A stretch of 13,441 bases of DNA from Haloferacaceae archaeon (lineage in GTDB: Archaea > Halobacteriota > Halobacteria > Halobacteriales > Haloferacaceae). Position 1 is the first letter of the stretch. Each line of letters opens with the position of its first letter. The notes below the pieces were generated by a model. That model was not told where the DNA came from, did not search any database, and saw only the letters and a list, made by a program, of their open reading frames with translations. The stretch lies in assembly GCA_018609965.1 (NCBI GenBank), contig JAHENP010000100.1, forward strand, positions 1-13,441, given 5' to 3'. The position numbers were made by a program, and so were the translations under genes. Shown here piece after piece: positions 1-7,129 of this stretch.

Positions 1-60
1 TCATACATCAGTGTGGGGGACGGAGCGACTTCGGCGTGTCGTCTTGGCGACCGTCGTGGG

Positions 61-78
61 AACCGGAACGGTTTTTAA
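61..78. repeat. Small hairpin with T-run between the window edge and the GNAT gene
   Basis: AACCG (61-65), loop GAA, CGGTT (69-73) is a perfect 5-bp stem, followed by more T and AA. On the plus strand it resembles a short stem plus T-tract. On the minus strand the same bases give TTAAAAA, which could be a TATA box for a gene leaving the window leftward; candidate ATG codons lie on the minus strand at 8 and 4. Nothing here decides between these readings, and no gene in 1-82 can be supported. Confidence 0.25.
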
Positions 79-82
79 CTGT

Positions 83-820
83 TCAGGATGGGGTGGTCTC
101 GTTGCCGGGGGGTGACTCGTCGTCGCCGGTGTCGGACCCGTTGGCGGGCGTCCACACGACTTCCGCGGGCGGAACGCCCGCGAGCGTCGGCTGGTCGAGT
201 TCGTCGACGAACGTCGCCTTTGGGTCGTCGACGGTCGCCTCGTACTCTGTGCGGGAGACGCTGTACCGTTCTACGTCGACCACCTCACCCCCCTCGGTTG
301 CAATCCGGTTGCGGAACCGGCCCTCGTGGCGACCGCCCAGACGGTCGACGTACTTCTCGACGGCCCGCAGTGACTGCTCGTTGGCGGGGATCACTTCCGT
401 CGCCAGCAGGTCGAGATCGAGTCGGTCGAAGACGAGTTGCGCCAACGCCGCCGCTCGCTCGGCGGAGTACTCCCGGCCCCAGTGGGGTTTCCGGAGCCAC
501 ACACCCAGCGTCGCCGTCCGGGTGTCCCAGTCGAACGCGAGGCCGGTGTTGCCGGCGTAGTGGCCCGCGCCCGGCTCGCCGTCCCGCGGGATCACCGCGT
601 AGCTCGCGCCCTCGCGACTCTCCCACTGGTCGGCGAACTGCCGGGTCAGGTCGTGGGTCTTCTTCGGGTGGGGGTTGGGGTCCCAGGAGACGAACTCGGT
701 CTCCTCGTCGATCGTATCCGTCTGGCCGGCGCCGCTGGCAGCGTAGAACTGTCGCGGGGTGACGGCAGTGTCGTGGCATTCCAGCCGGAGGCGGTCGGTC
801 TCGATCAGCTCGGGGAGCAT
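83..820 (-). CDS. GNAT-family N-acetyltransferase (RimJ/RimL-like)
   Basis: Predicted 245-residue cytoplasmic acetyltransferase that moves an acetyl group from acetyl-CoA to an amine; the substrate is unknown. The N-terminus (IETDRLRLECHD, residues 6-17) is the usual opening of RimJ/RimL-type GNAT proteins ('TxRLxLR'). The core follows: a beta strand with AGNTGLAFDW (89-98), GVWLRKPHWGREYSAE (106-121, the strand and acetyl-CoA-binding turn; the usual R/Q-x-x-G-x-G/A is represented by HWGREYS), and the late motif EVIPANEQSLRAVEKY (142-157), where the conserved Asn and Ser of 'N-x-x-S' are present. An acidic, probably disordered tail runs from about residue 190. The open frame extends 28 codons upstream, but the ATG at 820 is preferred because the GNAT homology starts right there and a TATA-like box lies 27-32 bases before it. 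Family assignment is firm; substrate is not known. Confidence 0.88.
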   Translation of the reverse strand: MLPELIETDRLRLECHDTAVTPRQFYAASGAGQTDTIDEETEFVSWDPNPHPKKTHDLTRQFADQWESREGASYAVIPRDGEPGAGHYAGNTGLAFDWDTRTATLGVWLRKPHWGREYSAERAAALAQLVFDRLDLDLLATEVIPANEQSLRAVEKYVDRLGGRHEGRFRNRIATEGGEVVDVERYSVSRTEYEATVDDPKATFVDELDQPTLAGVPPAEVVWTPANGSDTGDDESPPGNETTPS

Positions 821-843
821 CTCGTCGCTGTCGAGACACCGTA

Positions 844-855
844 GAGTAAAAACTC
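844..855 (-). promoter_or_regulatory. TATA-like box for the GNAT gene, in a small palindrome
   Basis: Read on the minus strand this is GAGTTTTTACTC. The T-rich core TTTTTA (847-852) sits 27-32 bases before the ATG at 820, as expected for a haloarchaeal leaderless transcript. GAGT and ACTC flank the core as a 4-bp inverted repeat, which could be a repressor half-site pair or chance. Confidence 0.5.
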
Positions 856-901
856 TGCGACGGGTGTGGTGAGTACTCACACGCCGTCGAGCGGGACACC
901 A

Positions 902-912
902 CAACCCTCATT
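902..912 (+). promoter_or_regulatory. Weak promoter element CAACCCTCATT for the methylthiotransferase gene
   Basis: The motif begins 36 bases before the ATG at 938 and its AT-richest part ends 26 bases before it, the place expected for BRE plus TATA in a leaderless haloarchaeal promoter. CAACCCTCAAT occurs again 35 bases before the preferred start of tiaS (7784-7794). The match in sequence and spacing is seen directly; a promoter role is inferred. Confidence 0.4.
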
Positions 913-937
913 CGCCCGGCTCCGCTACTGTGGGTAG

Positions 938-2188
938 ATGGCGACCTACCACATCGAGACGTACGGCTGCACCTCCAACCAGGGGGAGAGCCGCCGGATC
1001 GAGCGGTCGCTCCGCGACGGGGGCCACCGCCCAGCCGACGGCCCGGAGGAGGCCGACGTGGCGATCCTCAACACCTGTACGGTCGTCGAGAAGACGGAAC
1101 GGAACATGCTCCGGCGTGCCGAGGAGTTGGACGACACGACCGCAGATCTGATCGTCACCGGCTGTATGGCGCTCGCGCAGGGCGAGGCGTTCGAGTCTGC
1201 CGACGTGGACGCGCAGGTGCTCCACTGGGACGACGTGCCGACGGCGGTCCGCAACGGAGAGTGTCCGACCGCGACGGCGGGGACCGAGCCGATTCTGGAC
1301 GGGGAGATCGGGATTCTCCCGATCGCCCGCGGCTGCACGAGCAACTGTTCGTACTGTATCACGAAGTTCGCGACCGGGCGGATCGACTCCCCGCCGGTCG
1401 CGGACAACGTCGAGAAGGCGCGCGCGCTGGTCCACGCCGGCGCCAGCGAGATCCGCGTCACCGGCCAGGACACCGGGGTCTACGGCTGGGACACCGGCGA
1501 GCGAAAGCTGCCGGAACTGCTCGACCGAATCTGTGACATCGACGGCGAGTTCCGGGTGCGTGTCGGGATGGCCAACCCCGGCGGCATCCACGGGATTCAC
1601 GAGGAACTGGTGGAGGTGTTCGCCCGCAACGAGGAGCTGTACAACTTCATCCACCTGCCGGTGCAGTCCGGGTCAGACGACGTGTTGGCGGAGATGCGGC
1701 GGCAACACCGCGTCGAGAAGTTCACCGAGATCGTGGAAACGTTCGACGACCGGCTCGACCACTGGACGTTGTCGACGGATTTCGTCGTCGGGTTCCCGAC
1801 GGAGACGGACCACGACCACGAACAGTCGATGGCGTTGTTGCGGGAGGTGCGCCCCGAGAAGGTGAACGTCACCCGGTTCTCGAAGCGGCCGGGGACGGAC
1901 GCCGCCGAGATGAAGGGACTCGGCGGGACGCTCAAGAAGGAACGCTCGAAGGAGATGAGCGCGGTCAAACGCGACATCGTCGAACAGGCCCACGAGTCGA
2001 TGGTCGGCGACCGCCACGAGGTGCTCGTGGTCGAACAGGGGACCGCCGACTCCGTGAAGTGCCGCGACGGCGCCTACCGACAGGTGATCGTCCAGAACGC
2101 CTCCGAGCACGGGGTGGAGCCTGGCGAGTTCTGTGAGGTCGAGGTGACCGGCCAGAACACGATGTACGCGTTCGGCGAACCAGTGTAG
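938..2188 (+). CDS. tRNA-t(6)A37 methylthiotransferase (archaeal MtaB/CDKAL1 type, radical SAM)
   Basis: Predicted 416-residue iron-sulfur enzyme that adds a methylthio group to N6-threonylcarbamoyladenosine at position 37 of ANN-decoding tRNAs, giving ms2t6A. All three family domains are present in order. The N-terminal UPF0004/MTTase domain has cluster cysteines in ETYGCTSNQGE (Cys11), NTCTVVEKTE (Cys47) and VTGCMA (Cys76). The radical SAM domain has RGCTSNCSYCITK (Cys133, Cys137, Cys140; CxxxCxxC), RVTGQDTGVYG (173-183) and HLPVQSGSD (239-247). A C-terminal TRAM RNA-binding domain spans about 355-415. Length is normal for the archaeal/eukaryotic e-MtaB group, and the TGQDTG and QSGSD motifs fit that group rather than bacterial MiaB, although family-level naming from sequence alone leaves some doubt. 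It diverges from the GNAT gene across 117 bases and stands alone on its strand before a compositional change at about 2190. Confidence 0.93.
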   Translation: MATYHIETYGCTSNQGESRRIERSLRDGGHRPADGPEEADVAILNTCTVVEKTERNMLRRAEELDDTTADLIVTGCMALAQGEAFESADVDAQVLHWDDVPTAVRNGECPTATAGTEPILDGEIGILPIARGCTSNCSYCITKFATGRIDSPPVADNVEKARALVHAGASEIRVTGQDTGVYGWDTGERKLPELLDRICDIDGEFRVRVGMANPGGIHGIHEELVEVFARNEELYNFIHLPVQSGSDDVLAEMRRQHRVEKFTEIVETFDDRLDHWTLSTDFVVGFPTETDHDHEQSMALLREVRPEKVNVTRFSKRPGTDAAEMKGLGGTLKKERSKEMSAVKRDIVEQAHESMVGDRHEVLVVEQGTADSVKCRDGAYRQVIVQNASEHGVEPGEFCEVEVTGQNTMYAFGEPV

Positions 2189-2195
2189 TGTGAGA

Positions 2196-2202
2196 TTTTC
2201 TT
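2196..2202 (+). terminator. T-tract after the methylthiotransferase gene
   Basis: TTTTCTT begins 8 bases past the stop at 2188. Archaeal RNA polymerase often terminates at plain T-tracts without a strong stem. It overlaps TAAC-G-GTTA (2202-2210), a short perfect palindrome that may instead belong to regulation of the next gene. Confidence 0.35.
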
Positions 2203-2233
2203 AACGGTTATCGTCAGCAGCTACTTTACAATA
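2202..2233 (+). promoter_or_regulatory. Promoter region of the restriction operon
   Basis: Two AT-rich candidates precede the GTG at 2251: TTTACAATA (2225-2233, 18-26 bases before the start, slightly close) and TTAACGGTTA (2201-2210), which would leave a leader of about 25 bases. The palindrome TAAC-G-GTTA at 2202-2210 is a possible operator. No controller (C) protein gene is nearby to bind it. Confidence 0.4.
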
Positions 2234-2250
2234 CAAGCCAACAGCGACGT

Positions 2251-2997
2251 GTGATCGACAACTTCGAGCGTGAAGCATCTGATGCCGTAGAGTGGTACTG
2301 GAGTACTCGATCAGATCAGGCAGACGAGCAGAGAGAGTCCCCAGATTCAACCCGTGGGAGGCGTGCTGAGGTGCTCGGAGGGAGGCAGATGGACGGGTTC
2401 GCAGGGCTGATCGAAGACGTTCTTGTCGATGCCGGGGTTCCACGGGAGGACGTGAGACACAACTACCACGCGACGCTTCCCGGATACTACCGACACGAGA
2501 AGGAGTGGGACACCGCAGTCGTTCACGAGGGGAATCTGCTCGCTGTGATCGAGTACAAGAGTATCGCCTCCAGCTTCGGGAACAACCTGAACAATCGATC
2601 TGAGGAAGCTATTGGAAGTTTCACTGATCTACTCGAAGCGTACGAAGCTGGGGCGTTCGAACCCAGCCCACAGCCGTTTGTCGGGTACCTGATGTTGATG
2701 GCAGATAACGAAGCGTCTCGGGCGACCCCGTCCCCGAGAGAGGTGCATTTCGATGTCGACCCTGAGTTCAGGGGAGCGAGCTACGTCGACAGGGTCGAAC
2801 AGCTCTGTCTCCGGATGGTTCGGAAGCGAACCGTCAACCAGTCTGCGCTGGTCCTGACTAACGAGGAGGACGGGGTTGACGGCGATTTCTGGGTTCCGAG
2901 ACAGGAACTCGCGCTCGAACGGTTCGTGCGCTCGTTGGTCGCACACGTTCGTGGCTACATCAGTGTCCAACAGGGAATCGACAACTACGGCGAGTGA
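2251..2997 (+). CDS. Type II restriction endonuclease, PaeR7I/XhoI family (predicted CTCGAG)
   Basis: Predicted 248-residue endonuclease that cuts unmodified DNA. It resembles R.PaeR7I and R.XhoI along its whole length, from memory of that family. QMDGF (46-50) matches the N-terminal conserved block. A PD-(D/E)XK-type catalytic centre is visible as EWDTAV (Asp87) followed by IEYK (Glu101, Lys103). The family signature after it is nearly complete: SSFGNNLNNRSEEAIG (107-122), then QPFVGYLML (141-149) and FRGASYVDR (173-181). Length is the family norm of about 245 residues. The GTG start fits because the N-terminal helix (FEREASDAVEWYW) aligns with the start of family members. The partner methyltransferase begins 42 bases downstream on the same strand, with R before M. 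GC is clearly lower than in the flanking genes, as expected of an acquired system. Recognition of CTCGAG is inferred from the family, not seen. Confidence 0.9.
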   Translation: MIDNFEREASDAVEWYWSTRSDQADEQRESPDSTRGRRAEVLGGRQMDGFAGLIEDVLVDAGVPREDVRHNYHATLPGYYRHEKEWDTAVVHEGNLLAVIEYKSIASSFGNNLNNRSEEAIGSFTDLLEAYEAGAFEPSPQPFVGYLMLMADNEASRATPSPREVHFDVDPEFRGASYVDRVEQLCLRMVRKRTVNQSALVLTNEEDGVDGDFWVPRQELALERFVRSLVAHVRGYISVQQGIDNYGE

Positions 2998-3039
2998 CCA
3001 TGCAGAGGTTCAAGTACCAGAACGACTGAGTTTCTCGAC

Positions 3040-4413
3040 ATGACGAAGGGTCACGTGCCGACCCCGCCGAAACTCGCAGAACGGGTCGTCGCTGCTGTCT
3101 TCGACCAACATCCGCCACGCGCCGACGACCGAGTGCTCTATCCCGGATGTGGCACTGGCCCGTTCGCGGCGGCAGTCGAACGTGTCTGTGATGAGATGGG
3201 ATTACCACTGCCAGAGGGTGTCGGCGTCGACACCGACCCAGAGCTGATCGACGAGGTAAAACAACGTGATCTCGCTCACACCGAGTTTCACCAGCGAGAC
3301 GTTCTCGATTGTGGCACACTCTCTGACCAGTCGTTCGACTACATTCTCGGGAATCCACCGTACGTGCCGATTGAACGACTGAGTTCTGAGGAGAAAGACC
3401 GGTACCGATCACAGTTTCAGACTGCGACGGGACGATTCGATCTGTACCTGTTGTTTTTTGAGCGGGCTGTGCAGTTACTGAGCGACGGCGGCGTCCTCTC
3501 TTTCGTCACGCCGGAGAAGTTCGAGTACGTTGGCGCCGCAGAGGCATTACGCCAGCTACTCACAACTGAAGGACAAACTGTCGAGACGATACGACATATC
3601 GAACAAGACGCGTTCGGGGAGCTGATCACGTTCCCAGCAGTGACGACAGTGCGGCGAGCGTCGTCAGAAAGCGAACCAGAGACGAGAATTGAGCTTCGTG
3701 ACGGTACCACACACAGTGTTGTACTGCCCGATAACGGAGAAAGTTGGGCGAGTACTGTCCGGGGTGCTAACCTCGAGGGAATGGAGACGGGTGTAACGTT
3801 ATCTGACGTAACAGAACGAATCTCTCCAGGGTTGGCGACCGGTGCCGACAGCGTGTACGTTCTGCAGCGCGAGGAAGTACCAGAGCAGGTAGACGAGCAG
3901 TGGCGACGGCCGACTGTCGGTGGATCACAGCTTCCAGCATTTCGGCCAACAGAAACGGAGAAACTGTTTGTCTGCCCGTACGACTCGTCTGGTAACCTCG
4001 CGACGGAGTCAGAACTCGGGACAACAGCAACGTGGCTGTCAGAGTACAGCGCGTCGTTGGAGAGCCGTTCCTGTGTCGAGAAGGGGAAGCGGTGGTACGC
4101 ATGGCACGAGACACCGCCGATGGACGACGTGTTACAGCCGAAAATTCTGTTTCGTGACATCGCCAAGGAGCCAGTGTTCTACAGTGAGCCAACCGGCGAG
4201 GTAGTCCCGAAGCACAGCGTCTACTATGCAGTTCCCGAACAGAACGTCTCGATGGCCGATCTGCTTGATTATCTCAACTCTCCCCAGGTGAGAGCGTGGC
4301 TAGAAGCGAACTGTCAACGGGCACACAACGGCTATTACCGGCTTCAGTCGCGTGTGCTGTCTGAACTTCCAGTGCCGACAGAACTAGCGTCGACGTACCA
4401 AGCAACCTTGTGA
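3040..4413 (+). CDS. DNA N6-adenine methyltransferase of the PaeR7I/XhoI-type R-M system
   Basis: Predicted 457-residue modification enzyme that methylates adenine in the site cut by the upstream endonuclease, using S-adenosylmethionine. It is a gamma-class amino-methyltransferase. Motif X-like HVPTPPKLAERVV (5-17) is followed by motif I VLYPGCGTGPFAAA (32-45), the acidic SAM ribose contact GVDTDPE (62-68), motif III HQRDVLD (84-90) and catalytic motif IV GNPPYVP (104-110). FDLYLLFFERAVQLLSDGG (133-151) and FVTPEKFEY (155-163) continue the catalytic fold. Residues from about 230 to the end form the target-recognition region, with a late conserved-looking stretch around NSPQVRAWLEA. The start is supported because HVPTPP is the usual N-terminal block of such enzymes. 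It is shorter than M.PaeR7I (somewhat over 500 residues, from memory) but no domain looks broken. It contains one CTCGAG site (3772-3777). It ends 13 bases from the stop of the opposing lipoprotein gene. Confidence 0.92.
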   Translation: MTKGHVPTPPKLAERVVAAVFDQHPPRADDRVLYPGCGTGPFAAAVERVCDEMGLPLPEGVGVDTDPELIDEVKQRDLAHTEFHQRDVLDCGTLSDQSFDYILGNPPYVPIERLSSEEKDRYRSQFQTATGRFDLYLLFFERAVQLLSDGGVLSFVTPEKFEYVGAAEALRQLLTTEGQTVETIRHIEQDAFGELITFPAVTTVRRASSESEPETRIELRDGTTHSVVLPDNGESWASTVRGANLEGMETGVTLSDVTERISPGLATGADSVYVLQREEVPEQVDEQWRRPTVGGSQLPAFRPTETEKLFVCPYDSSGNLATESELGTTATWLSEYSASLESRSCVEKGKRWYAWHETPPMDDVLQPKILFRDIAKEPVFYSEPTGEVVPKHSVYYAVPEQNVSMADLLDYLNSPQVRAWLEANCQRAHNGYYRLQSRVLSELPVPTELASTYQATL

Positions 4414-4426
4414 ACTGGTGAAGAGA

Positions 4427-5755
4427 TCAGTCTGTCGGCCGAATCTCCCCCAGATCAGAGACGGTGGGCGCGTTCGTCACCACCACCGTGTCGCCGTCGC
4501 GTTCGATCCGGAACGCGTCCGCGAACGGGCCCTCCGGGATCACGTACGTGTCGTTGTCGACGGACTGCGCGCCCTGCCGACCCAACCCATCACGGTAGGC
4601 GGCGGCAAACGCCCGAGCGTCCACTGAGGAGTCCCACCGGAGCTTCCAGACGTAGCCCGCGCGGTCGCCGTCCGTGTAGGGGATGAACGTGTCACCGGCC
4701 CAGCCTGCCGTCGCCGGATGGCTGTAGTTGCGCGGGGAGTAGGGGCCGTCTGCGGTTGTGTGATGCTCCGTGTCGACCGCGCCGCTGGCGAGTACGGTGA
4801 CGTACGCGCCGAGTTCGCCGAGTGTCTCGTTTTCGGCGCCGACGACCGGGTGCCACTCGCCGTCGGAGCGGTCCGTCATCTCCACGGAGACGGCCGTCTC
4901 GTCGGGGTACGCGTCGGGGTGGATCGTCTGTTCCGTCGTGGTCGGCGGGTCGGCGTAGGCGGCGTCGACGGCGTCCCAGCCGCCCCGCTGGCGGAGTTCA
5001 TGGACGAACTGCGCGCCGTCGGCGTACGGCTGGTACAGCATCGCGAACAGTTCGCGGTCGTAGTCGCCCGCCGCGTCGTTGTCGTCGGGCGCCCGGAGGC
5101 AGGACCACTCCGTCTCACACCGCTCGTCGTACAACGTGTCGACGTAGCGGGCGTCACCCTCTCGGAGCCCGGTGACGGCGGCGCGGGCGTCTCGTTCGTC
5201 CACCGGTCGCGCGCCGAAGTGTTGATCCTGGAGCGCGTGGACGAGTTCGTGCGCCAACGTCCGGGTGTCGACCCTGTCGGCGACGACGACGATCTCGTCG
5301 GCCGTCGCGTCGTAGTAGCCAGCGACGCGGTCGCCGTACAGCCGGTCGTAGGCGTCCGCGACGCGTTGATCCTCGCCCAACAGAAACGTCGCCTCGTGGA
5401 CCTGTGCGCGGAGTTGGTCGTGTGTGGGGCTGTCACCGCCGAACCGCCCGCCGTTACGGAACTCCGACCGGGAGACCACCCGGAGGTCGACCGACTCGAC
5501 GAACTCCAGCCCGCGGAGCAGCTCCACCCGGGCCATCGTCCGGTCGACGACCGCGGCCAGTTCCCACCGGTCGAGCCCGTCTGTGGTCGTCACGTCGAGT
5601 GAGGCGTTGGCGGTGACACCACTTTCCACGCCGAGCCGGTCGTCGGCGGAACGGTCGACGACCGAGCGGTCGGGTTCCGGCGACGACCCGACGGCGCCAC
5701 AGCCGGCGACGACGACAGAGAGACAGACGAGAACCGCGGCGAGTCTCCGATCCAC
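4427..5755 (-). CDS. Surface lipoprotein with HExxH motif (Hvo_1808-like predicted metalloprotease)
   Basis: Predicted 442-residue exported lipoprotein with a zinc-metalloprotease-like domain. The first 19 residues are a short lipoprotein signal: MDRR, a hydrophobic core, and lipobox VVAGC with Cys19 as the lipidation site. Ser, Pro and Asp-rich linker follows. The catalytic motif is LAHELVHALQDQHF (167-180), giving HExxH at His169-Glu170-His173. GLREGDAR (196-203) supplies Glu199, a plausible third zinc ligand, by analogy with other gluzincin-like families. YADGAQFVHELR (244-255) and WDAVDAAYADPP (260-271) are typical of this group. The start is GTG at 5755, placing a TATA-like box at 5778-5784. 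Haloarchaea carry a family usually named Hvo_1808 surface protein with this layout; the match is from memory. Substrate and activity are unknown. It sits back to back with the SPFH gene across 156 bases. Confidence 0.8.
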   Translation of the reverse strand: MDRRLAAVLVCLSVVVAGCGAVGSSPEPDRSVVDRSADDRLGVESGVTANASLDVTTTDGLDRWELAAVVDRTMARVELLRGLEFVESVDLRVVSRSEFRNGGRFGGDSPTHDQLRAQVHEATFLLGEDQRVADAYDRLYGDRVAGYYDATADEIVVVADRVDTRTLAHELVHALQDQHFGARPVDERDARAAVTGLREGDARYVDTLYDERCETEWSCLRAPDDNDAAGDYDRELFAMLYQPYADGAQFVHELRQRGGWDAVDAAYADPPTTTEQTIHPDAYPDETAVSVEMTDRSDGEWHPVVGAENETLGELGAYVTVLASGAVDTEHHTTADGPYSPRNYSHPATAGWAGDTFIPYTDGDRAGYVWKLRWDSSVDARAFAAAYRDGLGRQGAQSVDNDTYVIPEGPFADAFRIERDGDTVVVTNAPTVSDLGEIRPTD

Positions 5756-5777
5756 ACGCCCGATGGCGACCCCGCGG

Positions 5778-5784
5778 GCATAAG
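5778..5784 (-). promoter_or_regulatory. TATA-like box for the lipoprotein gene
   Basis: Minus-strand reading is ACGCTTATGCC. The CTTATG core lies 23-29 bases before the GTG at 5755, consistent with a leaderless transcript and with that start choice. Confidence 0.45.
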
Positions 5785-5880
5785 CGTGTCCACGCCGGCG
5801 GGTGCAGCGACGACCGCGACGACCGGCAGATCGCCAGACGAGACAGGGCCGTCGCTTCGAAAACTGAACACAGTAGGAAC

Positions 5881-5887
5881 ACTTAGG
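5881..5887 (+). promoter_or_regulatory. TATA-like box for the SPFH gene
   Basis: GAACACTTAGG has its AT-rich core (ACTTAG) 25-31 bases before the ATG at 5912. This supports the ATG over the longer open frame that begins at 5786. Confidence 0.4.
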
Positions 5888-5911
5888 AGTCGGTACAACT
5901 TACCACAGTGT

Positions 5912-7072
5912 ATGGACCCGCTGTTGTTACAGACCGGATTCAGCCTTGCAGTCGTCGGACTGCTGTTTCTCGTGCTGGCGGTGACCACCGTCTGGCAGTC
6001 GGTGGTGATCGTCGACGCCTACGAGAAGAAGGCGAAGACGGTGTTCGGGGAGTACGACGCGTTGTTGGAGCCCGGAATCAACTTCGTCGAGCCGTTCGTC
6101 TCCAACACGTACGCCTTCGACATGCGGACACAGACGTTGGACGTGCCGCGCCAGGAGGCGATCACGCGTGACAACTCCCCGGTGACCGCCGACGCCGTCG
6201 TCTACATCAAGGTGATGGACGCGAAGAAGGCGTTCTTGGAGGTTGAAGACTACAAGACCGCGGTGTCGAACCTCGCACAGACGACACTGCGGGCGGTGTT
6301 GGGCGATATGGATCTGGACGACACGCTGAACAAGCGCCAGGAGATCAACGCCCGCATCCGCAAAGAGTTGGACGAGCCCACAGACGAGTGGGGAATCCGC
6401 GTAGAGTCCGTCGAGGTTCGGGAGGTCAACCCCTCGAAGGACGTCCAACAGGCGATGGAGCAACAGACCTCCGCCGAGCGGAAACGCCGTGCGATGATCC
6501 TGGAGGCGCAGGGAGAACGCCGCTCCGCCATTGAGGAGGCGGAGGGTGAAAAGGAGTCCAACATCATCCGTGCCCAGGGTGAAAAGCAGTCACAGATCCT
6601 GGAGGCGCAGGGTGACGCCATCTCGACGGTGTTGCGCGCGAAGTCCGCCCAGTCGATGGGCGAACGTGCGATCATCGAGAAGGGGATGGAGACGCTGGAG
6701 TCGATCGGGCAAGGCGAGTCGACGACGTTCGTGCTCCCACAGGAGCTCACCTCCCTGGTCGGCCGGTACGGGAAGACACTGACCGGCTCCGACGTGCAGG
6801 ACTCCGAGGGGCTCGACTCGTTGGAGTTCGAGGACGACACCCGCGAGATGCTCGGACTCGACGACATCGACGAGATCATCGGCCAACTGGGCGACATCGA
6901 GGGGATGGACGGGATGGAGGAGAACGGCGAAGACGCCATCGCAGAGATGGACGAGGTCGTCGGCGACGGCGAGGAGGCCATCGAGTCCGCCGACGACGTC
7001 ACCGGCGGCGACGGGAGCGTCGACCAGCCGGACGAGCCGCTCAGCGAGGAACTGGAAACCGAGATGGAGTGA
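5912..7072 (+). CDS. SPFH/stomatin-family membrane protein with acidic tail
   Basis: Predicted 386-residue membrane scaffold of the stomatin/prohibitin/flotillin/HflK-C type, which forms oligomeric microdomains and often controls membrane proteases. One N-terminal membrane segment (about 8-29) is followed by the SPFH domain (30-190): FVEPFVSNTYAFDMRTQTLDVP (59-79 region), DNSPVTADAVVYIKV (87-101), the YKTAVSNLAQTTLR helix (114-127) and WGIRVESVEVREV (160-172). A coiled coil then shows four 11-residue repeats on the pattern I-x-x-A-x-G-E (ILEAQGE, IEEAEGE, IIRAQGE, ILEAQGD; 196-239). FVLPQELTSLVG (273-284) ends the folded part. The last 90 residues are very acidic (runs of D, E, G, M), longer than in typical stomatins. 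No NfeD partner gene lies next to it in this window; the divergent neighbour is the HExxH lipoprotein. The ATG at 5912 is chosen because it begins the membrane segment. Confidence 0.92.
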   Translation: MDPLLLQTGFSLAVVGLLFLVLAVTTVWQSVVIVDAYEKKAKTVFGEYDALLEPGINFVEPFVSNTYAFDMRTQTLDVPRQEAITRDNSPVTADAVVYIKVMDAKKAFLEVEDYKTAVSNLAQTTLRAVLGDMDLDDTLNKRQEINARIRKELDEPTDEWGIRVESVEVREVNPSKDVQQAMEQQTSAERKRRAMILEAQGERRSAIEEAEGEKESNIIRAQGEKQSQILEAQGDAISTVLRAKSAQSMGERAIIEKGMETLESIGQGESTTFVLPQELTSLVGRYGKTLTGSDVQDSEGLDSLEFEDDTREMLGLDDIDEIIGQLGDIEGMDGMEENGEDAIAEMDEVVGDGEEAIESADDVTGGDGSVDQPDEPLSEELETEME

Positions 7073-7100
7073 GGCCGGAGCGGAGTCGCGACCCGAACGC

Positions 7101-7107
7101 TTTTTTA
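7101..7107 (+). promoter_or_regulatory. TATA box (TTTTTTA) of the winged-helix gene, also a possible terminator of the SPFH gene
   Basis: CGAACGCTTTTTTACGG has a BRE-like purine/GC part and a T6A core 23-29 bases before the GTG at 7130. It lies 28 bases after the SPFH stop, so the T-run could also end that transcript. No strong stem precedes it. Confidence 0.55.
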
Positions 7108-7129
7108 CGGTTGCCGTCTACCAAGTTAC

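Noticed and set aside
36..560. Long plus-strand open frame opposite the GNAT gene
   Set aside because: Ser/Arg-rich shadow of the minus-strand coding sequence; no domain recognisable, while the minus frame is a clear GNAT protein.
3001..3030. Nine-codon ATG frame between the endonuclease and methyltransferase genes
   Set aside because: Possible leader or coupling ORF, but length and position are easily chance and no conservation can be checked.
4718..5602. 294-codon plus-strand open frame
   Set aside because: Val/Arg/Gly-rich shadow opposite the HExxH lipoprotein; such long antisense frames are common in GC-rich haloarchaeal DNA.
5786..5911. N-terminal extension of the SPFH protein
   Set aside because: The extra 42 codons lack family similarity and cover the divergent promoter region; the ATG at 5912 starts the membrane segment.
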